Source: Chloroflexota bacterium
GTDB taxonomy: Bacteria > Chloroflexota > Anaerolineae > Anaerolineales > Anaerolineaceae
Length of the DNA: 64,000 nt
Reading direction: 5' to 3'
NCBI GenBank assembly: GCA_012517865.1
Contig: JAAYUC010000006.1
Span: 85,608-149,607, forward strand
In this document: piece by piece, positions 26,475 to 34,758 of the stretch
How the letters are laid out: every line of letters begins with the position of its first letter
Numbering within the stretch: position 1 is the stretch's first letter
Position numbers and translations under genes: made by a program
The notes under the pieces: generated by a model
Told to the model about the DNA's origin: nothing
Databases searched by the model: none
The model's input: the letters and a program-made list of their open reading frames with translations, nothing else

Positions 26475-27323
26475 TTATCCCAGAAATTCCAGCGCGTTTT
26501 GCCCCAGGACCAGGTCCAGAGTGCCCGCGCGCCAGCCAATATTGCGCAGAGCTTCCACCATCCGGATTTGCTCAAAGCGGGGATTGTTGGACCCAAACAT
26601 CACCTGATGGCGCAGGGAGCGGTCAATCCAATACTCGCCCAGGATGCGTTTAAACACATGGTCATAAAATTCCCGCGCGCTATCAAAATACAGCAGGCTG
26701 GTATCCGCGTACATATTTGGGTATTTCAGTAATAGCGCCGCGGTTTCCAGCACCCACGGGAAACCAAAATGCGCCAGGCAAATCCGCAGTTTGGGATAGC
26801 GCGCGGCCACAGGCTCAAACTCCAATGGGTTGGAATAGCGCATGCTCGTATTTGGTTCAAGACTCATGCCGGCGTGGAAAATGATGGGTTTGTTGTAGCG
26901 CAGACAAATGGCATAAATTGGGTCCAGCATGCTGCTGGAGGGAGAGAAATTCTGACGGGATGGGTGCAGCTTGAGCCCGGCCAGTCCCAGGTTGCCAAAG
27001 GCGTGCTCGAGTGCGTCGGCCGCGTCCGGGCGGTAGGGGTCCACCGAAGCAAAGCCAATGAAGCGCCGGGGGTCAAGGTCTGCCAGCTGCCTGATTTCTT
27101 CATTGCTGACGATAAACTGGTTTTCCTGTGTGGTCAGGTCGAGCGGCAGGAGAGCCAGGCGGTCTATTCCGGCGCACTGCATCTGGTTATGGATATGCGC
27201 GAGGCTGGTCGCGCCCGCCTTGTACAAACCCAACGCCTGCCGCCGCTGTTCAAGCAGTTCCTCATTCGGGCAGATTGCTTCAAAAAACGCCGGATGGGTA
27301 TGGATGTCAATCACTTCTCCCAT
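26475..27323 (-). CDS. Amidohydrolase-family TIM-barrel protein (amidohydrolase 2 type)
   Basis: 282 residues. Metal-site motifs are DIHTHP near the N-terminus, LKLHPS, IIFHAGMS and CLAHFGFPW. The last motif, usually FGSDYP with a catalytic Asp, reads MFGSNNPRF, so Asp is replaced by Asn. Family members decarboxylate or hydrolyse cyclic and carboxylated compounds; with the Asp lost, this one may be a lactonase-like or binding variant, or have a shifted catalytic residue. ATG start with GGGAGAG. Confidence 0.8.
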   Translation of the reverse strand: MGEVIDIHTHPAFFEAICPNEELLEQRRQALGLYKAGATSLAHIHNQMQCAGIDRLALLPLDLTTQENQFIVSNEEIRQLADLDPRRFIGFASVDPYRPDAADALEHAFGNLGLAGLKLHPSRQNFSPSSSMLDPIYAICLRYNKPIIFHAGMSLEPNTSMRYSNPLEFEPVAARYPKLRICLAHFGFPWVLETAALLLKYPNMYADTSLLYFDSAREFYDHVFKRILGEYWIDRSLRHQVMFGSNNPRFEQIRMVEALRNIGWRAGTLDLVLGQNALEFLG

Positions 27324-27346
27324 GAATTCTCTCCCGCCGCTATTTA

Positions 27347-28165
27347 TCAGCTTAACAACTCGCGCATTCTTTCCATGGCCAGTTCAGAATACAGGCTCGG
27401 TTCGTTCAGGTAGGCCATCACCAATTCAACCGTGCAGAAGTGCTGGTAATTCCTGGCTTCGATGGCGCGCAGCAGCTGGCGCAGCGGGATATTACCGTCT
27501 CCAGGCATCATATGGGTGTCCGAGCAGCCGTCGCTGTCGATGATGTGCATGTGGCGCAGGCGGTCGCCCAGTTTGTCAAAATAGCTCATGATGGGCTCGC
27601 GGTTGCAGAAGGGGGGACAGATATCGCACATGCCCACCAGACGGGGGGAATTGATGGTATTCAGGACGCGCACCAGGTCATTGCAAGTGACAATGACATT
27701 GGATTCATATTGGGTCAGCGGCTCAAGCGCGATATCAATTTCAATATCTTCAGCATAGTGCGCCAGTTCGGTAAAGGTGCTGATGACGCGCTCCCAAATT
27801 TCATCGTGGGTGGCTTCGTAGCCGGCATGTGCGGCGGAGAGCAGGACAAATTTACCGCCCATCGCCTTGGCCATGTCCATATTCAGCTTGATGTATTCGA
27901 TACTTTCTCGGCGCATGGCTTCCGTGCCAATCATGGGATTGTACGGATATCCGTTGGTTTCCGGGGTATAGCCAATAATTTCCATGTTGTACTTGTCGCG
28001 CAGCGCGAGCAGCTCCTTAAGCTGCCCGGCTTTCAGGTCTGGCGCGTACGCGTGCGGGCGGCCGCCCCAAATTTCAATCCCGTCGTATCCCAGTCGTTTC
28101 GCGTCCGCGAACGCCCGCTCCAGCGGGTAGCGCATATAGCCCATGGTGAACATTCCGATTTTCAT
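27347..28165 (-). CDS. frlC: Fructoselysine 3-epimerase (FrlC)
   Basis: 272 residues (E. coli FrlC 276). Similarity to FrlC as I recall it is very high throughout: [63 protein letters not shown] and [18 protein letters not shown]. FrlC interconverts fructoselysine and psicoselysine at C3. The ATG at 28165 has AAAGGA 8 nt upstream; the frame is open to 28261 but that part overlaps the upstream gene's stop and is not protein-like. Confidence 0.93.
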   Translation of the reverse strand: MKIGMFTMGYMRYPLERAFADAKRLGYDGIEIWGGRPHAYAPDLKAGQLKELLALRDKYNMEIIGYTPETNGYPYNPMIGTEAMRRESIEYIKLNMDMAKAMGGKFVLLSAAHAGYEATHDEIWERVISTFTELAHYAEDIEIDIALEPLTQYESNVIVTCNDLVRVLNTINSPRLVGMCDICPPFCNREPIMSYFDKLGDRLRHMHIIDSDGCSDTHMMPGDGNIPLRQLLRAIEARNYQHFCTVELVMAYLNEPSLYSELAMERMRELLS

Positions 28166-28257
28166 TTTTTGTTTCCTTTTCTTAACCAGATTGATTGCAG
28201 TGCCTTTCGGCGCTGTTATGTAAATCTCCAGCACATTCACCGGCGCGGAACGCGCCC

Positions 28258-29319
28258 TCACCCGGGGAATTCCTCTTTCTTGGTGTTCACGGTGCGCGTC
28301 AGATGGACAAAATCACCGGGTCGGTATCCAGTCTGTTTGCCCACATTGATGGAAATCAGCTGAATCGGCACAATTTCGGCCAGCGTGCGCCCAATGCCAC
28401 GGTTCCTGGGCAGAACAATGGTTGGCAGCAGGGCCGAGGTTTCGTTGGCAGCCCAAAATACCTTCATCCCCAGGCCGGCCGCTTTAGCAGCCAGGAATTC
28501 GTCCTCTTTACTGGTCTGCTCCTCGCCTTCCAGCGCCAGAAGGGTAAAATCCGGACCCGCCATCTCCACCGCGCCGTGCCAGAATTGCCCGGTAGTCAAC
28601 CCTTCCACATACAGTTTTGGGCCCTCCTTGAAACACAGCGCGCCCTCCAAGGCGGTGGCGTAAGAAGCGCCCCGCCCGACAATCGCCAGCTTTTTGACTT
28701 CACCGAGCGCGCTGTCCAGCTCCTGAATGTGCCAATCCAAGTCAGCCAGATAGGTTTCCAGCCCATCGGCGGTAGTGCGCAAATCCTCCATATCACCATC
28801 GACATCCTTGCCGGCCAGGCTGAAGGCCATCAGCTGGGTGACAGCGAGCGTGCCAAGGTAACTGCGCGTGGCCAGGGTAATATCATTGCCGGTGTGGATG
28901 GGCACAATCAAATCCGCGGCCAGCCCAAGCGGACTATCCGGATAATTGGTGTTCGCCAGGATGAACGGCGATCCAAGCTCCTCGCGCCGGCGCAGCAGAC
29001 GCGTCATTTCAATGATTTTGCCCGAATTGGATATCATCCAGAGAAGGGTGCGCGAGTTTATCAATCCGGCCGCGTAGCTGTTCAGCTCGCTGGCGTCCAC
29101 CCACACAGCGGGCAGGCCTGCCTGGGCAAGCCGCACCCAGGCCGCGTAGGCGGCAAAAAAGGAAGAGCCCATGCCTGTCAGGATGACGCGGTCAAATTCC
29201 CCCGCCTGCCAGCGGGCCGCGAGCGCGCTCATGGCCTCGGGGTCGTAGCCTCTGATGGCATTGCGCACGCCTTCCGGCTGGGAAAGGATGTCGGTAATGA
29301 AAGGAAAATCTTCGTGCAT
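28258..29319 (-). CDS. frlB: SIS-domain deglycase, FrlB-like (fructosamine-6-phosphate deglycase)
   Basis: 353 residues with two SIS domains as in the isomerase half of GlmS. The first has GMGSSFFAA and [11 protein letters not shown]; the second has [20 protein letters not shown] and FWHGAVEM. FrlB splits fructoselysine 6-phosphate to glucose 6-phosphate and lysine. Length and neighbours (frlC, frlD, FrlR-type regulator) support this, though a related SIS sugar isomerase is possible. It begins 3 nt after the GntR-ROK stop, with the GAGG ribosome site overlapping it. A 92-bp gap separates it from frlC. Confidence 0.82.
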   Translation of the reverse strand: MHEDFPFITDILSQPEGVRNAIRGYDPEAMSALAARWQAGEFDRVILTGMGSSFFAAYAAWVRLAQAGLPAVWVDASELNSYAAGLINSRTLLWMISNSGKIIEMTRLLRRREELGSPFILANTNYPDSPLGLAADLIVPIHTGNDITLATRSYLGTLAVTQLMAFSLAGKDVDGDMEDLRTTADGLETYLADLDWHIQELDSALGEVKKLAIVGRGASYATALEGALCFKEGPKLYVEGLTTGQFWHGAVEMAGPDFTLLALEGEEQTSKEDEFLAAKAAGLGMKVFWAANETSALLPTIVLPRNRGIGRTLAEIVPIQLISINVGKQTGYRPGDFVHLTRTVNTKKEEFPG

Positions 29320-29322
29320 TTT

Positions 29323-31095
29323 TTACCTCATGGTTTCCTTTGCTTCGGCCTTTTGCCTCAGCAGCAGCGCGTACGCCGCCCCAATAACGCCGGAGTAGTA
29401 TCCCAATTTGGCCGGCACGATGGTCACCTTATCCGCGGGAACCATCAGGTTGTGTTTGCGCATGGTCTCTTCCACATCCGACCTGAGCAGTTCATAGCTT
29501 TCGATGACGCCTCCGCTCAGCACTACCACTTCCGGCACATATGCGGAGATTAAATTCAATAAACCAAGCGCCAGGTATCCGGCCTCCCGCTGCATAATTT
29601 CGAGCGCTTTCAGGCTGCCTTTTTCCGCCGCGTTGGCCACCGCTGCGCCGGTCACAATATCGGGCGAGCTGAGGTTTAACTCCTGCAGGAATTCCGGGTC
29701 CTGGCTGGCGATTTTTCTGGCATGGTCCGTCAGGGCATCCCCGCTGGCAAGACTTTCCCAGCAGCCCTGCGCGCCACAGTAGCACTGCGGGCCGGCAGGG
29801 TCTATGATGTGGTGCCCCGCCTCTGGGTGCGCGCCGTCTATCCCGCGATAAATCTGACCGTCCAAAATCAGGGCGGTGCCAATACCAGTGCCGACGGTCA
29901 CCGCCAGCAGACGCCTGGCGCCTTTTCCAGCGCCTTGCCAATACTCGGCCAAAGCGGCAGCGTCCGCGTCGTTTTCAAGCACGCACGGCAGTTTGAAATG
30001 CTCGCTGACCAGTTCGGTGTAGGGAACAAACTGCCAGGCCGGACTGGAATACGGACTGCGGATAGTCCCCTTGAATGGGTCTACCGGACCGGTAGCTCCA
30101 ACCCCAATTCCCAGAATCTCCGGCGAACCGTTTTCTTTCAAGAGCGTTTCCACCAGTTCAATGGTGGCGCGCGCGCCGGTATCCTCGCGCCGGTCAGTTC
30201 CCAGCCGGCTGCTGCGGACGTCAACGGCCTCGCCGTCCTGCGTGACCAATCCGGCGCGAACGTTGGTCGCGCCAAGGTCCACGCCCACAAGCAGCGGCGC
30301 GCTGCCGCGGTAACGACTGCCGCTTGGTTTCATGTCGCCTGGCAGGTATTTATTACGGAACGAGGTGGAGAAACTAACCGAGAAGGCTGCTTTTTCACTG
30401 CGGGTGAAAGATTGGTTGTATTCAATCACCTTTCCGGCTTTGTTGCGCGTCACGCACTCAAACATCAAAACCGGGGTTGCGGGGGAAATCTTTAGCCAGC
30501 GCGCGTCTTTCGCGTCCAGCCAATACGCCGTCAGCGTTTGCCAGCCGTGGTCGTAGGTATGGCCATGGAATTCCATAATGTCAAAAAGCGAAAACACTTC
30601 CAGGTCCATGTATTCCAGGTCAGGGAGCAGCGCTTTGGGAGTGTAGACATCTTCGATGGAGTACGGCTCACCGTTGATGTAATAAAGGCGGCGCATGTAG
30701 AAGATGTCGTCGTCCGGCTCAATTTCAAGAATCTTCGCGTATTTCACACCTGCCGGACGCACAATTTTTGTGAGCATTTTGACCGAAGGTTCGCCGCCCT
30801 GCTCGCGGATTTTCTGCCTGAAACCAGACATCGAGTCAAGCTCGTGCCGGATTCTTTTTCCGACCACGAAGACGCCTTTTCCCTGCACGGGTTTCAGCTG
30901 GCCTTCAAGCGTGAGGGAGTTAATCGCGTTGCGTACTGTCAGGCGGTGGATGCCAAATTCTTCCACCAGCTCGCTCTCCGACGGAATGGCCGTGCCGGGC
31001 GGGTACACGCCTTCTTCTATGCGCGAACGCAAAATATCCCGCAGTTGGATGTACTTGGGGCTCTGATTTTTATCGTTGATTACTTCTTCACCCAT
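29323..31095 (-). CDS. GntR-UTRA transcription regulator fused to a ROK sugar kinase
   Basis: One uninterrupted 590-residue frame. Residues 1-81 are a GntR winged helix (IPSESELVEEFGIHRLTVRNAI, then GKGVFVVG). Residues 82-245 are a UTRA effector domain (IFYMRRLYYINGEPYSIEDVY, ending EYNQSFTRSEKAAFSVSFS). From about 268 to 580 lies a full ROK domain: LLVGVDLGATNVRAGLV, GVGATGPVDP, the catalytic ENDADAAALAE, GTGIGTAL and the zinc cluster EAGHHIID / CYCGAQGCWES. All kinase motifs look intact. The start overlaps frlD by 16 bp, with GGAGG 10 nt upstream. It probably senses and may phosphorylate a sugar. Confidence 0.9.
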   Translation of the reverse strand: MGEEVINDKNQSPKYIQLRDILRSRIEEGVYPPGTAIPSESELVEEFGIHRLTVRNAINSLTLEGQLKPVQGKGVFVVGKRIRHELDSMSGFRQKIREQGGEPSVKMLTKIVRPAGVKYAKILEIEPDDDIFYMRRLYYINGEPYSIEDVYTPKALLPDLEYMDLEVFSLFDIMEFHGHTYDHGWQTLTAYWLDAKDARWLKISPATPVLMFECVTRNKAGKVIEYNQSFTRSEKAAFSVSFSTSFRNKYLPGDMKPSGSRYRGSAPLLVGVDLGATNVRAGLVTQDGEAVDVRSSRLGTDRREDTGARATIELVETLLKENGSPEILGIGVGATGPVDPFKGTIRSPYSSPAWQFVPYTELVSEHFKLPCVLENDADAAALAEYWQGAGKGARRLLAVTVGTGIGTALILDGQIYRGIDGAHPEAGHHIIDPAGPQCYCGAQGCWESLASGDALTDHARKIASQDPEFLQELNLSSPDIVTGAAVANAAEKGSLKALEIMQREAGYLALGLLNLISAYVPEVVVLSGGVIESYELLRSDVEETMRKHNLMVPADKVTIVPAKLGYYSGVIGAAYALLLRQKAEAKETMR

Positions 31096-31865
31096 GGTTC
31101 AAAGACCTCCACAACTTCCGCCGCCACGCGCGCGCCGCCGCGCAAGGCCTCTTCCAGGCCTTTTCCGCGCAGCACTTCCGCCATAAATCCGGCGATGAAC
31201 GCATCGCCCGCGCCAACCGTATTCTCCACCTGCGCGGGGAAAATTCCAAAGTGGTAAAAACGTTCGCCGTCGTACGCGCTGCTGCCTTCCACGCCAAGGG
31301 TTCCCACCACAACTTTGGGGCCCTGCCTCCAGGCGTCTGCGAGGAAACTTTCGGCCTCGGACGGTTTGAGGGAAAAGAAGGCGTAATCCACATAAGGCAG
31401 GGTGCGGGCCACCAGCGGGTCATCTTTTTTGGTGGCGTAATCAAAGCTCAGCAGCGCGCCGTGCGCCTTGAGCCCCGGCAGGTCGTTATCCGCCTTTCCC
31501 CAAAAAGCTGTGTGCACCAGGTCGTGCCGCGCCGCAAAATCTATCTCTTCGGGGGTAAAGACAAGGTCTGCCAAAACCCCTTCCACATATTCCCCATGCA
31601 CGCGGTCCTTTCCATCCATGTCCATGTAAGTGACCGCCGTTGCGCCATTCCCAACGCGCACGTGGGAAATATCGATGCCTTCAGATTTCAGGGTCTCCAG
31701 CATCCAGCGGCCGTTATCGTCGCTGCCGGTCACGCTGACCAACGCCGTGGGGAAACCCAGTTTGCGTATGTTGACGGCGAAATCCACGGCATTTCCAGTT
31801 GGATATTGTCTGCCCAGCCGCGGGTAAACATCAATGCAATTATCACCAATAGCAGCAACGCGCAT
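31080..31865 (-). CDS. frlD: Fructoselysine 6-kinase-like PfkB kinase, copy 1
   Basis: 261 residues, exactly FrlD size. Begins VAAIGDNCIDVYPRLGRQYPTGNAVDFAVN, very like E. coli FrlD (IGDNCVDIYPQL). Other shared features are MDGKDRVHGEYVEGVLADL, HTAFWGKADNDLPGL, LLSFDYATK and the catalytic VGAGDAFIAGF. It would phosphorylate the C6 hydroxyl of an Amadori product so that the FrlB-type enzyme can cleave it. AAGGA lies before the ATG, 17 bp after the second copy. Confidence 0.88.
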   Translation of the reverse strand: MRVAAIGDNCIDVYPRLGRQYPTGNAVDFAVNIRKLGFPTALVSVTGSDDNGRWMLETLKSEGIDISHVRVGNGATAVTYMDMDGKDRVHGEYVEGVLADLVFTPEEIDFAARHDLVHTAFWGKADNDLPGLKAHGALLSFDYATKKDDPLVARTLPYVDYAFFSLKPSEAESFLADAWRQGPKVVVGTLGVEGSSAYDGERFYHFGIFPAQVENTVGAGDAFIAGFMAEVLRGKGLEEALRGGARVAAEVVEVFEPWVKK

Positions 31866-31882
31866 ATGTTGTTCCTTAAGAA

Positions 31883-32674
31883 TTATTCCACCGGCCAGGC
31901 ACCCTTGACCTGAATAGTCACCGCCGCGCTTTCAGCGCCAGAGCGCAGGCAGCTTTTCAGGTCCTGCCCCTGCAGGACCGCGTACAAAAAGCCAGCGATG
32001 AATGAGTCGCCGCAGCCCATTGTGTCAATCACCGGCGATGGGACGGCCTTCTGTTCGACAAAGGTCTCCCCATCAAAACCCAGGCTGCCGTTCTCCCCCA
32101 GGGTCGCCACCACATACTTCGGACCTTTGCTCCAGCATGCGCGCAGGAACTCCCGCAATTCCGGACTGTCCTCCTGGAAGGAGAAAAAGGCGTAATCGAC
32201 ATACGGCATAGCGATATCCACACAGGCGTGCTCGGGTTGGTCGGAAAAGTCAAAAGAAATCACAACGCCGCGCTCGCGCAGGTCTTTCAGGTCATGTTCG
32301 ATGCGGCTCCAGACGCTGGTATGCATCAGGTCGTGCGTGCTGATAAAGGCTTTGTCTTCTTCGGAGAGGAAAAAATGCTCCATCACGCCTTCATCGTATT
32401 TGCCAAAAACGCGGTTGCCGTTGTCGAGCGTGATTTCAGTATAAGGGGAGGTTCCCGGCCTGGTGCTGAGGTGCGAAATATCGACGCCTTTAGCTGCCAG
32501 GGCTTTCTTCAGCTTTGCCCCGTATTCATCAGTGCCAACAAATCCGACATACGAGGCCTGGCCGCCCAGACGGATAAAGTTGACCGCGACGTTCACCGTG
32601 TTACCGCCCGGGTAGGTTTCTCCCTGCTCCAGGTAAACATCCGTAGAGTTATCACCGACTGTCGCAATCTTCAT
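31883..32674 (-). CDS. frlD: Fructoselysine 6-kinase-like PfkB kinase, copy 2
   Basis: 263 residues, paralogous to the neighbouring copy. It starts IATVGDNSTDVYLEQGETYPGGN and has NRVFGKYDEGVMEHFFLSEED, VVISFDFSDQPEHA and VVATLGENGSLGFDG, the last three closer to E. coli FrlD than copy 1. The catalytic motif is MGCGDSFIAGF, with Cys in place of Ala in GAGD. The ATG overlaps the regulator stop as ATGA, so it is translationally coupled to it. Confidence 0.9.
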   Translation of the reverse strand: MKIATVGDNSTDVYLEQGETYPGGNTVNVAVNFIRLGGQASYVGFVGTDEYGAKLKKALAAKGVDISHLSTRPGTSPYTEITLDNGNRVFGKYDEGVMEHFFLSEEDKAFISTHDLMHTSVWSRIEHDLKDLRERGVVISFDFSDQPEHACVDIAMPYVDYAFFSFQEDSPELREFLRACWSKGPKYVVATLGENGSLGFDGETFVEQKAVPSPVIDTMGCGDSFIAGFLYAVLQGQDLKSCLRSGAESAAVTIQVKGAWPVE

Positions 32675-33411
32675 TTTTTCCTTTCCTCTCTGCCTAATTC
32701 ACTGATGAATTTCATCTTATCCGTGCGGGCAACCGATTTAAACGATTCAACCGGCACATTCTGAGAATCATAGGTGATGCCGGTCAGAAAATAACACGCG
32801 CTGCCCTCGGGAATTTCTAACCATCCGGCCTCAGCTTCATCCGCGATGGTCAGGCTGATATCTTCCGTCCCATGGCTGATTTCCACCCCGTATTTTTCCT
32901 TCAATAAGGCGTACAGCGATAAGCCCTCAAAGTCGTAGGTTTCCAAACCCGGATATCGATCCAGAGACAGCACGGAGGTGTCCAGCGCCACCGGCACATC
33001 GTCAATCACGCGCACCCGAATGATTTGCAGCACCTGGCTGTCTCGCGGCAGCTGCAAGCGCTCAGCCATACGCGCGCTGGCAGTGATGACAGACTGGCTT
33101 ACGCGCCGGTTTTTCAGAGTCTTTCCCTGGCTCTTCACCCAATCCGAAAAGGAACCCAAATCCTGCAGGTTTCGCAGCATGCGCGGCTCGGGGATGTAGT
33201 AATTTACCAGGGGCGTGCTTGCCAGAATGCCGGCGGCTATCAGGCGTTTGGCAGCCGCGCGAAAGGTCATGCGGTTGCAATTCCAGGCCTCACAAAGCTG
33301 CCGTTCGCTTGGCAGTGTGTCGCCGGGTTTCAAATTATTTTCAATGATGTAGCATTCAATCTTTTCAGCAATTCGGTCTCTTGGTCTGCTTTCGTACGCG
33401 TCCACATGCAC
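32671..33411 (-). CDS. GntR-family regulator with UTRA domain (FrlR-like)
   Basis: 246 residues: winged helix DTLPSERQLCEAWNCNRMTFRAA (split here by residues 31-55), then a UTRA domain with PVALDTSVLSLDRYPGL and GTEDISLTIADEAEAGWLEI. It is likely the repressor of the frl-like operons, responding to a phosphorylated Amadori compound. The second helix is unusual (NCNRMTFRAAAKRL instead of the common SRxTVRxAL). The gene starts 15 bp after the upstream epimerase and overlaps frlD copy 2 by 4 bp. Confidence 0.87.
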   Translation of the reverse strand: MHVDAYESRPRDRIAEKIECYIIENNLKPGDTLPSERQLCEAWNCNRMTFRAAAKRLIAAGILASTPLVNYYIPEPRMLRNLQDLGSFSDWVKSQGKTLKNRRVSQSVITASARMAERLQLPRDSQVLQIIRVRVIDDVPVALDTSVLSLDRYPGLETYDFEGLSLYALLKEKYGVEISHGTEDISLTIADEAEAGWLEIPEGSACYFLTGITYDSQNVPVESFKSVARTDKMKFISELGREERKK

Positions 33412-33426
33412 CTCTTTCCCGCAATC

Positions 33427-34281
33427 TCAGGCCTCGGGAAGCAGCCTGCGCAGATACTGCGCTGACCTTTCTATGGATGTGTGAGGGTCATCCCAATAAA
33501 TGGAGTCGTTTATTTCCAGGGTAAGGTTGCCCTCATAGTCGTTGCGTTCCAGGGTATCGATGTAATCCCTGAGCGGCAGGTTGCCGTCGCCCAGGATGTA
33601 ATGCCCGGATGGATTTCCGTCGGCGAAGTGGATGTGCTGCACGCGTTTTCCGAGCGCGTCAAAAAAACTTTGCAGTATTTCGCCCACCACCGCCATCGCC
33701 ACCAAATCCACGCAGCACTGCACCTGTTCGGAATCCGTCTCCGCGAGCATGCGCTGCATGTCCGCACAGGTTGTAATAAGATTGGATTCATACGGCTGGA
33801 GTTGTTCAACAATCAGCTGAACGCCCAGCTCCTCCGCCCTTTTGGCCAGAACGCGCATGGAGTCAATCGAGCGCTTCCAGGCTTCTTCGCGCGGTTCATC
33901 CAGTAAGCCCCATCCGGACGTAACAAACAGGCGGTTCGTGCCAAATTCCAGCGCGTCTTCCATGGAACGGGTAAAGTAGCGGATGCTCTTCTGGCGGTAC
34001 TCCTCATCGCGCCCGGCCAGATTGATGGGGTAATTGAGCTGTTCCGGCGTCAGCATGATTACTTTCATGCCGCGGTCTTCTATTTGCTTGCGCAGGCTGG
34101 CTATTTTCCTGCTGGCGCTGGCGCGGTCGGGATAATCATCAAAACTGTAATGCGGGTCTCCCGCCCACAGTTCCAGGTACTTCAGACCGCATTTTTCGAT
34201 TGAGTCAAGGACATACGCGAAGGAGTAATGCCAGTACTGCACGGTCATCACCGAAATGTTTTGCATGCTGATTCGGGACAT
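33427..34281 (-). CDS. Sugar-phosphate isomerase/epimerase, distant FrlC-like
   Basis: 284-residue AP-endonuclease-2-type TIM barrel. Shared features with FrlC are LKYLELWAGDPHYSFDD, VEQLQPYESNLITTC, QSFFDALGKRVQHIHFADG and HYILGDGNLPLRDY. It is the most diverged of the three FrlC relatives here (missing the PETNGYPYN segment, replaced by LTPEQLNYPINL). First gene of the minus-strand frl-like operon. GGAG is 4 nt before the ATG. Confidence 0.8.
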   Translation of the reverse strand: MSRISMQNISVMTVQYWHYSFAYVLDSIEKCGLKYLELWAGDPHYSFDDYPDRASASRKIASLRKQIEDRGMKVIMLTPEQLNYPINLAGRDEEYRQKSIRYFTRSMEDALEFGTNRLFVTSGWGLLDEPREEAWKRSIDSMRVLAKRAEELGVQLIVEQLQPYESNLITTCADMQRMLAETDSEQVQCCVDLVAMAVVGEILQSFFDALGKRVQHIHFADGNPSGHYILGDGNLPLRDYIDTLERNDYEGNLTLEINDSIYWDDPHTSIERSAQYLRRLLPEA

Positions 34282-34321
34282 AAAGCTCCAATCCTCGGGC
34301 AGGTATTAGATGAGTAGTTAT

Positions 34322-34354
34322 CAATGTTATACCATAAATACAGACAAGACACAA
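34322..34354 (-). promoter_or_regulatory. Promoter and operator-like motif of the frl-like operon
   Basis: Minus-strand TTGTGT (34354-34349) and TATAAC (34331-34326) with a 17-bp spacer. The plus-strand 12-mer CAATGTTATACC (34322-34333) covers the -10 and matches CAATATTGTACC at 19233-19244 in 10 of 12 positions. Confidence 0.5.
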
Positions 34355-34514
34355 GGATTTTTAAAATATTGGTGTTGATTCGAAGCCCGGATACTGATGT
34401 GTGAAAATCGCGGCATCCTCCCTTAATTCCAATGATTATCTTGGTATTCTACAGCACAGAGTGCCTATATTCAGGGTGTCGGAACGGTTATTCCCCGTTT
34501 CGGGATGGAGACAA

Positions 34515-34739
34515 ATGGCTGAAAACAAAAAAGGTGTCCCCTGGTATCTCTGGCCTTTTTGGCTGATTTACCAAATCACGCTCGGCATCCTGAAAATCAC
34601 CGGCCGCTTGCTTGGCGCCGTCCTCGGGTTGGTTATCCTGGCTTTGGGCGTGCTCCTGTGCGCGACCGTCATCGGAGCAATCCTGGGAGTACCGCTGGTG
34701 ATTTTGGGCGTTATGCTGATGGTGCGCTCGCTCTTCTGA
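34515..34739 (+). CDS. Small membrane protein of unknown function (74 aa)
   Basis: From ATG 34515 (GGAG 4 nt upstream) the frame gives 74 residues: a short basic start (MAENKKGVPWYLWPF), an amphipathic stretch, and two closely spaced hydrophobic segments covering most of residues 30-72. No family recognised. The hydrophobic pattern and ribosome-binding site support a real gene. An upstream in-frame ATG (34401) is less likely. It converges on the isomerase gene. Confidence 0.55.
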   Translation: MAENKKGVPWYLWPFWLIYQITLGILKITGRLLGAVLGLVILALGVLLCATVIGAILGVPLVILGVMLMVRSLF

Positions 34740-34758
34740 GCTCTCTTCCGCCAATCCG

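Noticed and set aside
28195..29553. 452-codon open frame on the plus strand
   Set aside because: It is antisense to the FrlB-like gene and parts of its neighbours. The sequence is a shadow of their codons without any family features.
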